From the NCBI RefSeq assembly GCF_014654205.1, contig NZ_BNAW01000003.1, forward strand, positions 1 through 64,000: DNA of 64,000 nt. The letters are read 5' to 3'. Below are positions 46,793-55,661 of this stretch, piece by piece (the first letter of the stretch is position 1; every line of letters begins with the position of its first letter). Position numbers and translations under genes: made by a program. The notes under the pieces are model-generated. The model made no database searches, was not told the origin of the DNA, and was given only the letters and a program-made list of their open reading frames with translations. The stretch comes from Amycolatopsis bullii (GTDB taxonomy: Bacteria; Actinomycetota; Actinomycetes; Mycobacteriales; Pseudonocardiaceae).

Positions 46793-47470
46793 ATGATGCC
46801 GGAGATCGAGGACCAGGTGGAAGACGCCGTGGTACGGCTTCCCGGAATGCGCGTGGCCTACGACGGCGCCGCGTTCGACGAATCCGCGCTCGCCGCCACC
46901 TGGACCGATCAGCTGCAGGGCTGGCTGAACCAGGCGGTCGCGGCGGGCATCGCGGAGCCGAACGCGATGGTGCTCGCGACGGCGGACGCCGAAGGCCGCC
47001 CCTCGTCCCGCACGGTCCTGTGCAAGGGCCTCGACGACCGCGGCGTGGTGTTCTACACGAACTACACGTCGTCGAAGAGCCACGACCTGACGGCCACCCG
47101 GTACGCGTCGGTGACGTTCCCCTGGTACGCGCTGCACCGCCAGGTCCACGTCCGCGGCGAGGTCGAGAAGGTCGGCGTCAAGGAGACGGCGGAGTACTGG
47201 GCCCAGCGGCCGCGTGGATCGCAGCTGGGGGCGTGGGCTTCGCCGCAGTCCCGCGTGGTCGACGGCCGCCGGGCATTGGACAACGCACTGCACGGGATCG
47301 AGCGCCGCTTCGCCGACGTCGAGCACATCCCGGCACCCCCGCACTGGGGCGGCTGGCGGATCCGGCCGGACCTGGTGGAGTTCTGGCAGGGTCGGGAAGA
47401 CCGGATGCACGACCGGCTTCGGTACGTGCGGAACGACGACGGGTGGCACATCGAGCGCGTCGCGCCTTGA
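46793..47470 (+). CDS. pdxH: Pyridoxamine 5'-phosphate oxidase
   Basis: This 225-residue FMN enzyme makes PLP from PNP or PMP. SSRTVLCKGLDDRGVVFYTN and SSKSHDLTATRYASVTFPWY bind FMN, and EFWQGREDRMHDRLRY with the C-terminal WHIERVAP is the family end. GGAGG seven bases upstream selects ATG 46793 over an earlier in-frame codon. Length is normal. PLP is needed by SerC, encoded in the same window. Confidence 0.94.
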   Translation: MMPEIEDQVEDAVVRLPGMRVAYDGAAFDESALAATWTDQLQGWLNQAVAAGIAEPNAMVLATADAEGRPSSRTVLCKGLDDRGVVFYTNYTSSKSHDLTATRYASVTFPWYALHRQVHVRGEVEKVGVKETAEYWAQRPRGSQLGAWASPQSRVVDGRRALDNALHGIERRFADVEHIPAPPHWGGWRIRPDLVEFWQGREDRMHDRLRYVRNDDGWHIERVAP

Positions 47471-47676
47471 TCGTGCCGGCTTTCCACATGTCGGTAGGGG
47501 TGTGGACAGCCTCCGCGGTGGGGCGGCCTTTCGGGGTTTTTGCCGGTGGTCGCCGATAGACTGGACCTGGGGACGCCCCCCTGGGAGCGGCGGGGGATGT
47601 CTGGGGACTCCGGGGCTTGCCCCGGCGACCTAAATCACGCGACTCCAGATAGTTAGCCCCGCTAAGCTGATGTGTC

Positions 47677-48963
47677 GTGACTGGTGAACCGGGGACCCTG
47701 CCGCCCCGCTCGGGCATCCGCAAGCTCCTCGGCCGCATCATCGTCGACACCCGGCCGCTCAAGATTCCGGCCTTCCGGCGGCTCTGGCTGTCCACTGTGG
47801 TCACCGCCGTCGGCACTCAGCTCACCGCCGTCGCCGTGCCCAAGCAGGTCTTCGACCTCACCGGGTCCTCCGCCTACGTGGGCCTCACCGGGCTCGTCGC
47901 CCTCGTCCCGCTGCTGATCTTCGGGCTCTGGGGCGGCGCCGTCGCCGATGCCGTCGATCGGCGGAAGCTGCTGTTCGTCACCAACGTCGGCGTCGCGATC
48001 ACCTCCGCCCTCCTCTGGCTGCAGGCCTTCGCGAACTTCGGCTCCGTCTGGCTCGTCCTCGGCCTGCTGGCCGTCAACCAGGCCTTCTTCGCCATCAACA
48101 TGCCCACCCGCGGCGCGGTCGTCGCCCGGCTCGTGCCCGCCGAGCTGCTGCCCTCGGCGAACGCGCTCAACAGCACCATGTCGACCTTCGGCGCCGTCTT
48201 CGGCCCGCTGCTGGCCGGCGCGCTGATCCCCGTCCTCGGCCTCTCGACGCTCTACCTGATCGACGTCGTCGCCCTCACGATCACGCTCTTCGCGGTCTGG
48301 CGGCTGCCGTCGATCCCGCCGCTCAACGGGCCGTCGCGCCGCGCGGGCCTCGGCGACGTCGTCGACGGCTTCAGGTACCTCGCCAAGCAGAAGATCCTCC
48401 TGGCCTCCTTCGTCGCCGACATCATCGCGATGGTCTTCGGCATGCCGCGCGCGCTGATCCCCGAGATGGCCGAACGCACCTTCGGCGACCCGCCCGGCGG
48501 CGGCCCCGCCCTCGGCTGGCTCTACGCCGCCCTGCCGCTGGGCGCGATGCTGATCGGGCTCTTCTCCGGATGGCTGACGCGCATCCACCGCCAAGGTGTC
48601 GCCGTGGTCGTGTCGATCTGCGCGTGGGGCGCGGCGGTGGCCGGCTTCGGGCTCGCGCACTCGCTCTGGCTCGCCGTCGTCTTCATGGCGCTGGCCGGGG
48701 CCGCGGACATGGTCAGCGCCGTCTACCGGATGGCGATCCTGCAGGTCGCGACCACCGACGAGATGCGCGGCCGGCTCCAGGGCGTCTTCACGGTCGTGGT
48801 CGCCGGCGGTCCGCGGATCGCCGACCTCACCCACGGCTGGGGTGCCGCCGCCTTCGGCACCACGGCCGCCGCGACCGGCGGTGGCCTGCTGGTCATCGTG
48901 CTCGTCTGCGCGTCGATGTTCCTGCTCCCGGCCTTCTGGCGATACCGGGCGCCCACGACCTAG
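47677..48963 (+). CDS. MFS exporter (EntS-like)
   Basis: This 428-residue MFS_3 protein opens with PLKIPAFRRLWLSTVVTAVG, has ADAVDRRKLLFVTNVG in the 2-3 loop and DEMRGRLQGVFTVVVAGGPR near helix 11, as in enterobactin exporter EntS and its relatives. Twelve helices are visible. A weak -10 (TAAGCT) seven or so bases before the GTG hints at a leaderless message. Substrate is unknown; it is not adjacent to siderophore genes. Confidence 0.88.
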   Translation: MTGEPGTLPPRSGIRKLLGRIIVDTRPLKIPAFRRLWLSTVVTAVGTQLTAVAVPKQVFDLTGSSAYVGLTGLVALVPLLIFGLWGGAVADAVDRRKLLFVTNVGVAITSALLWLQAFANFGSVWLVLGLLAVNQAFFAINMPTRGAVVARLVPAELLPSANALNSTMSTFGAVFGPLLAGALIPVLGLSTLYLIDVVALTITLFAVWRLPSIPPLNGPSRRAGLGDVVDGFRYLAKQKILLASFVADIIAMVFGMPRALIPEMAERTFGDPPGGGPALGWLYAALPLGAMLIGLFSGWLTRIHRQGVAVVVSICAWGAAVAGFGLAHSLWLAVVFMALAGAADMVSAVYRMAILQVATTDEMRGRLQGVFTVVVAGGPRIADLTHGWGAAAFGTTAAATGGGLLVIVLVCASMFLLPAFWRYRAPTT

Positions 48964-48976
48964 GTAGGGTGCGGAT

Positions 48977-49528
48977 ATGCGTACCCTAGTTGTCGCTTTT
49001 GTCGCTTTCGCTGCGTTGACTGCCTGCTCTTCCGGGGACGAGCCGTCGAAGGCCCCTTCGTCGTCCGCGGCCCCGAAGCCGGCGCCGAGCACGAACGCCG
49101 CCGCCGCGTCGCTCGACCCGTGCAAGCTGCTGCCCGCGGAGGCCGTCTCGAAGGCGCTGTTCCTCGACAACCTCCAGGCGGTGCCGGGCCCGGTCCAAGA
49201 CAACGCGGCCAACGGCGGCAAGGCGCGCAACTGCGAGTACCAGCACGACGGCAAAGCCGCGGGCAAGCTCGCGGTGACCCGCTACGAGGGCAAGCAGGGC
49301 AAGCCCGCCGAGATGGTCGCGGCGATCAAGAAGGCGAAGCCGGGCGCGCAGGACGTCCCGGGCTTCCCGGACGGCGCCGTCTACTACGTCGAGGGCCAGA
49401 AGGCGGCGACCCTCGTCGCGGGCGAGCTGGTGGCGGGCACGCCGGTGCTGGTCAACTACACCGGCCCGGCGAGGATGACGCCGGAGCAGCTCGCCCCGCT
49501 GGTCAAGCAGGCCCTCGCGGCCGGCTGA
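48977..49528 (+). CDS. DUF3558-like lipoprotein
   Basis: This 183-residue lipoprotein has the lipobox LTAC with Cys17, a Ser/Pro/Ala-rich linker and a globular domain starting LDPCKLLPAEAVSKAL, the usual opening of DUF3558-type actinobacterial lipoproteins. A second Cys in ARNCEYQHDG may pair with DPC. It follows the MFS gene by 13 bases, so the two could be cotranscribed. Function is unknown. Confidence 0.8.
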   Translation: MRTLVVAFVAFAALTACSSGDEPSKAPSSSAAPKPAPSTNAAAASLDPCKLLPAEAVSKALFLDNLQAVPGPVQDNAANGGKARNCEYQHDGKAAGKLAVTRYEGKQGKPAEMVAAIKKAKPGAQDVPGFPDGAVYYVEGQKAATLVAGELVAGTPVLVNYTGPARMTPEQLAPLVKQALAAG

Positions 49529-50545
49529 TCACGCCCAGCCGACGAGCTGCCGCTCCGACAGCGTCCCGGCGGGCGGCAGCTGCGGGAACGCGGGCCGCGC
49601 GACGGCACCCGGCGTGACCGGCGAGGAGAACCACTCGCCCTGCGCGGTCTGGTAGAGCACCGTCGTCCGGTCCGGCGCGGCGACCGCCTTGGCGATCCGC
49701 GGCTCGGACGGCCCGACGAGCTTGGTCGCCTGCGGCGTGTCGCCGTCGAGGTGCACGCGCAGCAGCACGCCGTGCTCGTCGGTCCCGGTAACGGCGGACA
49801 ACAGCACCGTCGTCGCGTCGAGCGCGGCGACGAAGTTGTAGGTGGCGCCCGGTTCTTCGTAGACGGCGTAGGCGATCACGCCGGACCGGTCGGTCAGGTA
49901 GGCCAGGCCGTCGCCCGCGTGCCGGGTGTCCCGCCAGGTCAACACCTCGTCGTCCGGGCCGAGCCACCAGTCCCGGACGTGCTGGTCGGCGTGGCCGTTC
50001 GGCACGATGGCCGCTTCCTTCGCCGGCGCTCCCGGCTGCCGGTGGTCGACGGAGTACACCGCCTCGCCGTCGTCGAAGAACAGCTTCGACCCGGCGGGGC
50101 CGAACCTCGGATTCCGGAACTGCGTCGCCTTTTCGCTCATCGTCCGCTCCGGGGCGGCGACGACGCCGGTGCGCTCGTAACGCCGGTCGGCGGTGTTGAG
50201 CCGGAACACTTCGACGCCTTCGCCGGTCTCGAGCGTGGCGTACTGGCCGTCCGGCGAGACGACGTCGAGTTTCGACGTCGGCGTGCTGAAGCGGTGCAGC
50301 GACGTGTCGCGGCCGGGTAGCGGGAGAGCGGTCTTGACCGCGCCGGTGGCCGGGTCGGCGAACGCGATTTCGTCGAGGCCGGTCTCGCCGCGGTGCTGCA
50401 GCAGCACGACGCCGGAGAGGTCGAGCGGTGCCGGTTCCGGTGTCGCGGCCGCGGCCGGGTGCGGCGCCGGGTCGCTCCCGCACGCCGTCGTCAGCGCAGC
50501 CACTACCCCGAGCACGGCCGCACGCATGCGGATCCTCGCCACCAT
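49529..50545 (-). CDS. Lipoprotein with a probable beta-propeller domain
   Basis: This 338-residue protein has a lipobox at LTTAC (Cys22) and a repetitive beta-rich body: VVSPDGQYATLETGEGVEVF, NPRFGPAGSKLFFDDGEAVY, WWLGPDDEVLTWRD and FVAALDATTVLLSAV read like propeller blades of TolB/WD40-like folds. GGGAGGATC precedes ATG 50545. It is convergent with the DUF3558-like gene with adjacent stops. A role in signalling or cell-wall surveillance is possible but not shown. Confidence 0.75.
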   Translation of the reverse strand: MVARIRMRAAVLGVVAALTTACGSDPAPHPAAAATPEPAPLDLSGVVLLQHRGETGLDEIAFADPATGAVKTALPLPGRDTSLHRFSTPTSKLDVVSPDGQYATLETGEGVEVFRLNTADRRYERTGVVAAPERTMSEKATQFRNPRFGPAGSKLFFDDGEAVYSVDHRQPGAPAKEAAIVPNGHADQHVRDWWLGPDDEVLTWRDTRHAGDGLAYLTDRSGVIAYAVYEEPGATYNFVAALDATTVLLSAVTGTDEHGVLLRVHLDGDTPQATKLVGPSEPRIAKAVAAPDRTTVLYQTAQGEWFSSPVTPGAVARPAFPQLPPAGTLSERQLVGWA

Positions 50546-50635
50546 CTGATCCTCCCAGTTCGTCCGGAGGTTCAGATGGCGCGGAAGATCATTCGGTTCC
50601 GGGGATCACCGGCTTGTCATTCAGCGGCTTGTCAT

Positions 50636-51460
50636 TCAGCGACGCAGTGCGGCCAGCTCGACCGGGCTGTGCGCCGAGAACACCGTGACCTCGTCCTGGT
50701 GGGACCGCGCCAGCTCGTGCAGCCGCGCCAGGTTCTCCAGCCGCGGCCCGCGCAGCGTCTGGACGATGGTCTGGAACGCCGTCAGGCCCGGCGGGCAGTC
50801 CGGGGCCACCGGGTCCAGCTGGCCGTGGAAGAAGTACGCGTCGCCGGCGTGCAGGAGCCAGCCGTGGCCGGTGTCGACCGCGACGCCGGTGTGGCCGCGC
50901 GTGTGGCCGGTCAGCGGGATGAGCAGGATCTCCTCGGGCAGGCCCTTGAGCGAGCGGACCGCCTCGAAGCCGAACCACGGCTCGCCCGTCTCGTCGTAGG
51001 TGCTCCACAGCGGTCGGTGCGCGAACTGCGCCGCCCGGTAGCGGTTCTTCTCCGCCGCGTTCGCCGGGGACGTCGCCGCGCGGTGCTCCTCCGACCGGAC
51101 GTGGACGACGGCGTTGGGGAAGTCGGCCAGCCCGCCCGCGTGGTCGACGTCGAGGTGGGTCATCACGATGTGCCGGACGTCGGCCGGGTCGAGGTCGAGC
51201 GCCCTGATCTGCGCGACGGCCGTCTCGGCCGCCTCGACCCGGGCACCGACCATCGCCATGAACGGGCGGCCGAGCCACTCGCCGGGACGGGCCACGGCCT
51301 GGCTGCCGAACCCGGTGTCGACGAGCACCAGGCCGTCGCCGGTCTCGATCAGCAGGCAGTGGGCGACCAGCTCCGCCCGCCGCAGCAGGCCGGGCTCGCC
51401 GTCGAGCAGCTTGCCACCCGCCGGGCGCATCGATCCGCAGTTCAGGTGGTGCACCTTCAT
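50636..51460 (-). CDS. Metallo-beta-lactamase-fold hydrolase (second of tandem pair)
   Basis: This 274-residue protein is similar over its whole length to the gene just upstream. The metal motif is THLDVDHAGG, so the usual HxHxDH reads HxDxDH. Further ligands are His in LTGHTRGHTGV, Asp in LHAGDAYFF and a final His in FSAHS. The family includes acyl-homoserine lactonases and related lactonases. ATG 51460 overlaps the paralogue's stop (ATGA), showing a recent tandem duplication within one operon. Confidence 0.88.
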   Translation of the reverse strand: MKVHHLNCGSMRPAGGKLLDGEPGLLRRAELVAHCLLIETGDGLVLVDTGFGSQAVARPGEWLGRPFMAMVGARVEAAETAVAQIRALDLDPADVRHIVMTHLDVDHAGGLADFPNAVVHVRSEEHRAATSPANAAEKNRYRAAQFAHRPLWSTYDETGEPWFGFEAVRSLKGLPEEILLIPLTGHTRGHTGVAVDTGHGWLLHAGDAYFFHGQLDPVAPDCPPGLTAFQTIVQTLRGPRLENLARLHELARSHQDEVTVFSAHSPVELAALRR

Positions 51461-52287
51461 ACGCTGCTCCTGGTGCTCAGCCGGAGGAATTGGGTCTCGT
51501 CGTGCGCGGCGAAGACGGTGACTTCGTCGCCGTGCTCCTGAACAAGCTGGCGCAGGCGGCGGTGATTGTCCAGCCGGGCACCCTTCACCGTCTCCATGCG
51601 TCCTTCGAACCACTTCAAGCCCGGCGGGCAGTTCGGATCGGCGGCGACCTGGCCGTGGAAGAAGTACGAGTCACCGGCGTTCAGCAGCCAGCCGTGGCCG
51701 GTGTCGACGGCGACCCCGGCGTGGCCGCGGGTGTGCCCGGAGAGCGGGATCAGCAGGATCTCCGGCGGCAGGCCGTCGAGCGGCCGGACGGCGCCGAAAC
51801 CGAACCACGATTCGCCGGTGTCCGCATAGGACATCCACTGTGGACCATGGGCGAACTGGATCCGGCGGTACCGGCCGCGTTCGTCGGCGCGTGGGTCGGT
51901 GAACGCGCGCAGCTCCTCGGCGTAGACGTGCACCCGGGCCCACGGGAAGTCGATGAGCCCGCCCGCGTGATCGAGGTCGAGGTGGGTCAGCACGATGTCG
52001 CGGACGTCCGCCGGGTCGAAGCCGAGCGCGCGGATCTGGGCGATCGCCGTCTGCGCCGGGTCGGGGACCGGGTTGGATTGGCGGACGAACCCCGCGCCGA
52101 GCCAGGCGTTGCGGTCGACGGCGGCCGGCGTGCCCATGCCGGTTTCGACGAGCACGAGCCCGGTGCCGGTTTCCACCAGCAGGCAGTGGCAGACCATGGT
52201 GGCGCGCCGGAACAGGCCCGGCCGTCCGTCGACCAGCCTTCCGCCCAGCGGGCGCATGGTTCCGCAGTTCAAGTGGTGGACGCGCAT
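51457..52287 (-). CDS. Metallo-beta-lactamase-fold hydrolase (first of tandem pair)
   Basis: This 276-residue paralogue of the next gene shares MRVHHLNCGTMRP at the start, THLDLDHAGGLIDFPWARVH, ILLIPLSGHTRGHAGVAVDT and LLNAGDSYFFHGQV. The second metal ligand position is again Asp rather than His. Its start overlaps the TetR stop by one base, so the three genes form an operon. The substrate is unknown; lactone or ester turnover is the family expectation. Confidence 0.88.
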   Translation of the reverse strand: MRVHHLNCGTMRPLGGRLVDGRPGLFRRATMVCHCLLVETGTGLVLVETGMGTPAAVDRNAWLGAGFVRQSNPVPDPAQTAIAQIRALGFDPADVRDIVLTHLDLDHAGGLIDFPWARVHVYAEELRAFTDPRADERGRYRRIQFAHGPQWMSYADTGESWFGFGAVRPLDGLPPEILLIPLSGHTRGHAGVAVDTGHGWLLNAGDSYFFHGQVAADPNCPPGLKWFEGRMETVKGARLDNHRRLRQLVQEHGDEVTVFAAHDETQFLRLSTRSSV

Positions 52288-52865
52288 CAGGAGAACTCCC
52301 GTTCGAGGGTGGTGTGCAGGTGGGCGGCGACGGCGCGCAGCGGCGCGAGGTCGCGGCGGGTGCGGGCCAGCAGCAGCCCGCCTTCGATCGAAGCGAGCAC
52401 GACGGTGGCGAGCTCGTCGGCGCGCTCGGCGGAAAGGCCCTGTGCGGCGAAGTATCCACTGAGGACGCCGTGCCAGGACGCGTAGCCGTCCGCGCAGGCG
52501 GCCCGGATGGGTTCACTCGCCCCGGCGGCGTCCAGCGCCACCGTCGCGAGTGGACAGCCGCGCTGGAAGTCCGATCCGGTGAGGAAACCCGCGAGCGCGT
52601 CGACCGCGCGGTCGACCCCGGTTGCGGGATCGGGGGCGTCGTCGAGGATGGCGGCCAGGAGCGCGCCGGTGCGCTCGCTGGACAGCTGGACGGCCTCGGC
52701 GGCGAGTTGTTCCTTGCCGCCGGGGAAGTGGAAGTAGAGCGACCCCTTCGGTGCGCCGCCGGCCGTCGTCAGCTGGGTGAGGCCGGTGGCGTGGTAGCCC
52801 TGCGTCTGGAACAGGTCGGCGGCGGTGTCGAGCATCCGCTGCCGCGTGTCGGTGCGGCGAACCAT
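52287..52865 (-). CDS. TetR family regulator, LmrA/YxaF-like
   Basis: This 192-residue regulator has TGLTQLTTAGGAPKGSLYFH as its helix-turn-helix; the GAPKGSLYFHFPGGKEQL text is typical of the LmrA/YxaF/QacR-like branch. A matching operator lies just upstream. ATG 52865 is preferred over one six codons earlier. It heads the operon with the two lactonase-like genes, which it probably represses. Confidence 0.87.
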   Translation of the reverse strand: MVRRTDTRQRMLDTAADLFQTQGYHATGLTQLTTAGGAPKGSLYFHFPGGKEQLAAEAVQLSSERTGALLAAILDDAPDPATGVDRAVDALAGFLTGSDFQRGCPLATVALDAAGASEPIRAACADGYASWHGVLSGYFAAQGLSAERADELATVVLASIEGGLLLARTRRDLAPLRAVAAHLHTTLEREFS

Positions 52866-52883
52866 GACTCGACCGTACCGCAA

Positions 52884-52903
52884 ACTATGACGACCGGTCT
52901 AGT
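52884..52903. promoter_or_regulatory. LmrA/YxaF-like operator
   Basis: The sequence around GACCGGTCTAGTG, flanked on the left by CTATGAC, resembles the ATAGACCRGTCTAT boxes bound by LmrA/YxaF regulators. It sits between the TetR gene and the divergent epimerase gene and could control both. Confidence 0.5.
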
Positions 52904-52930
52904 GACTTCGCGGCTGGGTAAGGTTTGCGC

Positions 52931-53836
52931 ATGGGCAACCCGACCGGTCAGCAGTTCGAGATCACCCGCGGCAACGCCCGCGCCGTCGTCACCGAAATCG
53001 GTGCCGGCCTGCGCGCGTTCGAAGTCGGCGGCGTGCCGTACGTCGAAGAGTTCCCCGAAGACGCCAAGCCGCCGCTGGGCGCGGGGCAGATGCTGCTGCC
53101 CTGGCCGAACCGGACCAAGGGCGGCCAGTGGACGTTCCAGGGGGAGACCCAGCAGCTCGAGATCACCGAGGAGGCCCGGGGCAACGCCATCCACGGCCTG
53201 ACCCGCCACCTCGAGTGGGAGCTGCTGGAGCACGCCGAATCGTCGGTCACCCTGGCCGTCGACGTCGCGGTGCAGCCCGGCTGGCCGGTGCCGCTGCGCG
53301 CGACGGTGACCTACGAGCTCGCGCCGCGCGAGCTGACCGTCACGCACGAGATCCGCAACGAAGGCGAGCAGCCGATCGGCGTCGGCGTCGGCACGCACCC
53401 GTACTTCCGGATCGGCGACGTCCCGACCGACGAGCTGACGCTGACGCTGCCCGCCAGCCGCGTCCGGCCGTCCTTGCCCGACGAGCAGATGCCCTACGCC
53501 GAGGAGCAGGACGTCGAGGGCACCGAGTACGACTTCCGCGCCGGCCGCGTGCTGGCGGGCGTCAACCTGGACACGGCGTTCGGCGGCCTCGCGGCGGCCG
53601 AGGACGGCCGGCACCACATCGTCCTGAGCCACGACGGCCAGGAGCTGCTGGTCTGGACCGGCCCGGACTTCCACTGGGCGCAGGTGTTCACCCCGGACGA
53701 CCTGATCGGCCGCGGCCGCGCCGTGGCGATCGAGCCGATGACCTGCCCGGCCGACGCCCTCAACACGGGCACCGACCTGATCGAGCTGGAGCCGTCGGCG
53801 TCGTGGTCGGGCAGCTGGGGCATCCGGGTCCGGTGA
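52931..53836 (+). CDS. Aldose 1-epimerase family protein
   Basis: This 301-residue protein of the GalM/YeaD fold interconverts sugar anomers in characterised members. It has LLPWPNRTKGGQWTF, NAIHGLTRHLEWEL with the active-site His, VGTHPYFRIG with the second His, and a Glu in IEPMTCPADALNTG. ATG 52931 with GTAAGG upstream is chosen over a TTG two codons earlier. The GNAT gene overlaps its end. Confidence 0.88.
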   Translation: MGNPTGQQFEITRGNARAVVTEIGAGLRAFEVGGVPYVEEFPEDAKPPLGAGQMLLPWPNRTKGGQWTFQGETQQLEITEEARGNAIHGLTRHLEWELLEHAESSVTLAVDVAVQPGWPVPLRATVTYELAPRELTVTHEIRNEGEQPIGVGVGTHPYFRIGDVPTDELTLTLPASRVRPSLPDEQMPYAEEQDVEGTEYDFRAGRVLAGVNLDTAFGGLAAAEDGRHHIVLSHDGQELLVWTGPDFHWAQVFTPDDLIGRGRAVAIEPMTCPADALNTGTDLIELEPSASWSGSWGIRVR

Positions 53837-54288
53837 CGCCGCTTCGCCTGGGCGTCGCCGACGCGGGCGAAGTCCTGACGCTGCAGCGGGCCGCGTACGT
53901 CACCGAAGCGCGGGCGCACGGCGATCTGGACCTGCCGCCGTTGCTGGAGACACTGGAGGAGACGCGGGCGGCCCTTGCCGGCTTGTCCTGGGGCGTGCGC
54001 GAGTCGGGTCGCCTGGTGGCGTCGGTGCGGCTGACGGTGACCGGGCCGGTGGCGGTGATCGGGCGCCTGGTCGTGGCGCCGGATCGGCAGGGCTTCGGGC
54101 TGGGTGGGGCGCTCCTGCGGTTCGCCGAGTCGGCGGCGCCGGCGGAGGTGGCGGTGTTCCGGCTGTTCACCGGCTCGAAGAGCGCAGGGCCGTTGCACCT
54201 GTACGCCAAGCACGGGTACCGGGAAACGCACCGGACGCCCGAGAACAACCACGAGCTGGTGCACCTGGAGAAGGCCCGGGCCTCCTAG
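53833..54288 (+). CDS. GNAT family acetyltransferase
   Basis: This 151-residue GNAT shows IGRLVVAPDRQGFGLGGALL, the acetyl-CoA-binding motif A, and YAKHGYRETHRTPENNHELV at the C-terminus. The GTG start overlaps the epimerase stop by four bases, so the two are cotranslated. Substrate is unknown. Confidence 0.88.
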   Translation: MTPLRLGVADAGEVLTLQRAAYVTEARAHGDLDLPPLLETLEETRAALAGLSWGVRESGRLVASVRLTVTGPVAVIGRLVVAPDRQGFGLGGALLRFAESAAPAEVAVFRLFTGSKSAGPLHLYAKHGYRETHRTPENNHELVHLEKARAS

Positions 54289-54318
54289 GCCGGCCACCGG
54301 TTTCCCCGGTGGCCGGCC
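54288..54318 (+). terminator. Terminator after the epimerase/GNAT operon
   Basis: GGCCGGCCACCGG pairs perfectly with CCGGTGGCCGGCC around a short T/C loop, overlapping the GNAT stop. The next 180 bases to 54500 contain no recognisable gene. Confidence 0.75.
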
Positions 54319-54500
54319 GCTTTCCTCATGCGCCGGTGCGGCGCTGCCGCAGAACCGGCTTTCCTTGCCGCCCTTGCGTTTTCACGCCGTTCCGGTGCAG
54401 CAGGGAGCGCTCGTTCCGGGCGTGGCGTCCGCCGGAGCCGGTGGTGGCGATGGGGTACGTCGGCTTTCGCAACAGGGAACTCCTTCTTTCCGAGGGGTGT

Positions 54501-54884
54501 TCAGTTGTGGTCGGCCCACTGGACGAACTGGACGATCACGCCGTTGGGGTCGGTCACCTGGAACAGGCGTTCGCCCCAGGGTTCTTCGCGCAGCGGCATG
54601 GTGATCGGCACACCCGCGGCCCGCAGCCGCGCTTCTTCCTCGTCGAGGCCGTCGGCCACGGTGTAGGCGAGGATCAGGCCGCCGGCGCGCTGATCACGCT
54701 GCTCCGGCGGCAGCACCTCGATCCCGCGGGTGAGCAGGACGACGTCGAAGGCATCGGCGCGGCTCAGGGACGCGAAGCCCTCAGCGGCCTGCTGCACGGT
54801 GTAACCGAGGTGCGTGGTGAAGAACTCCTGCGATGCGGCGACGTCATCGATGGTCAGCGACACGGTGGAGGCGGTGAACTGCAC
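54501..54884 (-). CDS. VOC superfamily protein (glyoxalase/bleomycin-resistance-like)
   Basis: This 127-residue single VOC module pair has STVSLTIDDVAASQEFFTTH at the start and the closing beta strand VTDPNGVIVQFVQWAD with a conserved acidic ligand position. The specific reaction is unknown. It diverges from a TetR gene, with two operator copies between them, so its expression is probably induced by that regulator's ligand. Confidence 0.87.
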   Translation of the reverse strand: MQFTASTVSLTIDDVAASQEFFTTHLGYTVQQAAEGFASLSRADAFDVVLLTRGIEVLPPEQRDQRAGGLILAYTVADGLDEEEARLRAAGVPITMPLREEPWGERLFQVTDPNGVIVQFVQWADHN

Positions 54885-54907
54885 AGGTCTCCTCGGGTGA
54901 AGCGTCG

Positions 54908-54983
54908 TAAACTTGCTATCGACGTAAGTTTATTCAGGGGTAATCCGGCGTGTCAACATAAACTTGCTACGAGGGTAAGATTG
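54908..54983. promoter_or_regulatory. Doubled TetR operator between VOC and TetR genes
   Basis: TAAACTTGCTATCGACGTAA at 54908 continues to TTTA, forming a dyad TAAACTT-N11-AAGTTTA. A second, less perfect copy (TAAACTTGCTACGAGGGTAA) begins at 54959, 51 bases later. Each covers one of the two divergent promoters. Confidence 0.65.
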
Positions 54984-54987
54984 CCTC

Positions 54988-55641
54988 ATGACGACTGAGA
55001 CCACCGGACTTCGCGAGGCGAAGAAGCAGGAGACCCGACAACTCATCTCCGACCACGCGACGCGGCTGTTCATCGCCCAGGGCTTCGAGCAGACGACGAT
55101 CGCCGAGATCGCCGACGCCGCCCGCGTCGCCAAGAAGACCGTGACCAACTACTTCCCGCGCAAGGAAGACCTGGCCTTGGACCACCAGGAGGAGTTCGTC
55201 ACGTCGCTGGCCCACACCGTGACGACGCGCCGGCCGGGCGAGTCGGCGACGGCTGCGTTGCGCCGTGCGTTCGCCGATGCCGTCGAGAGCAGGGATCCGG
55301 TCGCGGGCTTCTCCGGACCGGAGTTCGCCCGCATGATCGCCGACAGCCCGACCCTGACCACGTGCCTGCGTGGCCTGCACGACCAGCGCGAACACCGCCT
55401 GGCCGAGGCGCTGGCCGAGGCTGCCCGGACCCGGCCGGACGACATCGCGGTCGAGACTGCCGCCGGGTTGCTGGGGGCCGTTCATCGTGTGCTGTTCCAG
55501 CGCATCCAGGCGCTCACCCTCGCCGGGCACGCCAACGACCGGATCGCCGACACCGTGGGCGCGGAGGCGGCGCAGGCCTTCAAGCTGCTGGAGACCGGTC
55601 TGGCCGGCTGGCCCTACACCCGCGTGCACGCGCCCGGGTGA
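54988..55641 (+). CDS. TetR family transcriptional regulator
   Basis: This 217-residue regulator has the helix-turn-helix TTIAEIADAARVAKKTVTNY (about residues 37-56) and a C-terminal domain like those of AcrR-type regulators. ATG 54988 lies five bases after the second operator copy, so binding there would block its own start. It probably controls the divergent VOC gene. The amidohydrolase follows after 20 bases and may be in the same transcript. Confidence 0.88.
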   Translation: MTTETTGLREAKKQETRQLISDHATRLFIAQGFEQTTIAEIADAARVAKKTVTNYFPRKEDLALDHQEEFVTSLAHTVTTRRPGESATAALRRAFADAVESRDPVAGFSGPEFARMIADSPTLTTCLRGLHDQREHRLAEALAEAARTRPDDIAVETAAGLLGAVHRVLFQRIQALTLAGHANDRIADTVGAEAAQAFKLLETGLAGWPYTRVHAPG

Positions 55642-55661
55642 GTTCGTTAGCGTGGCGAACT

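Noticed and set aside
47653..47669. Iron box before the EntS-like MFS gene
   Set aside because: GTTAGCCCCGCTAAGC is a dyad, but its centre and spacing do not match the IdeR consensus.
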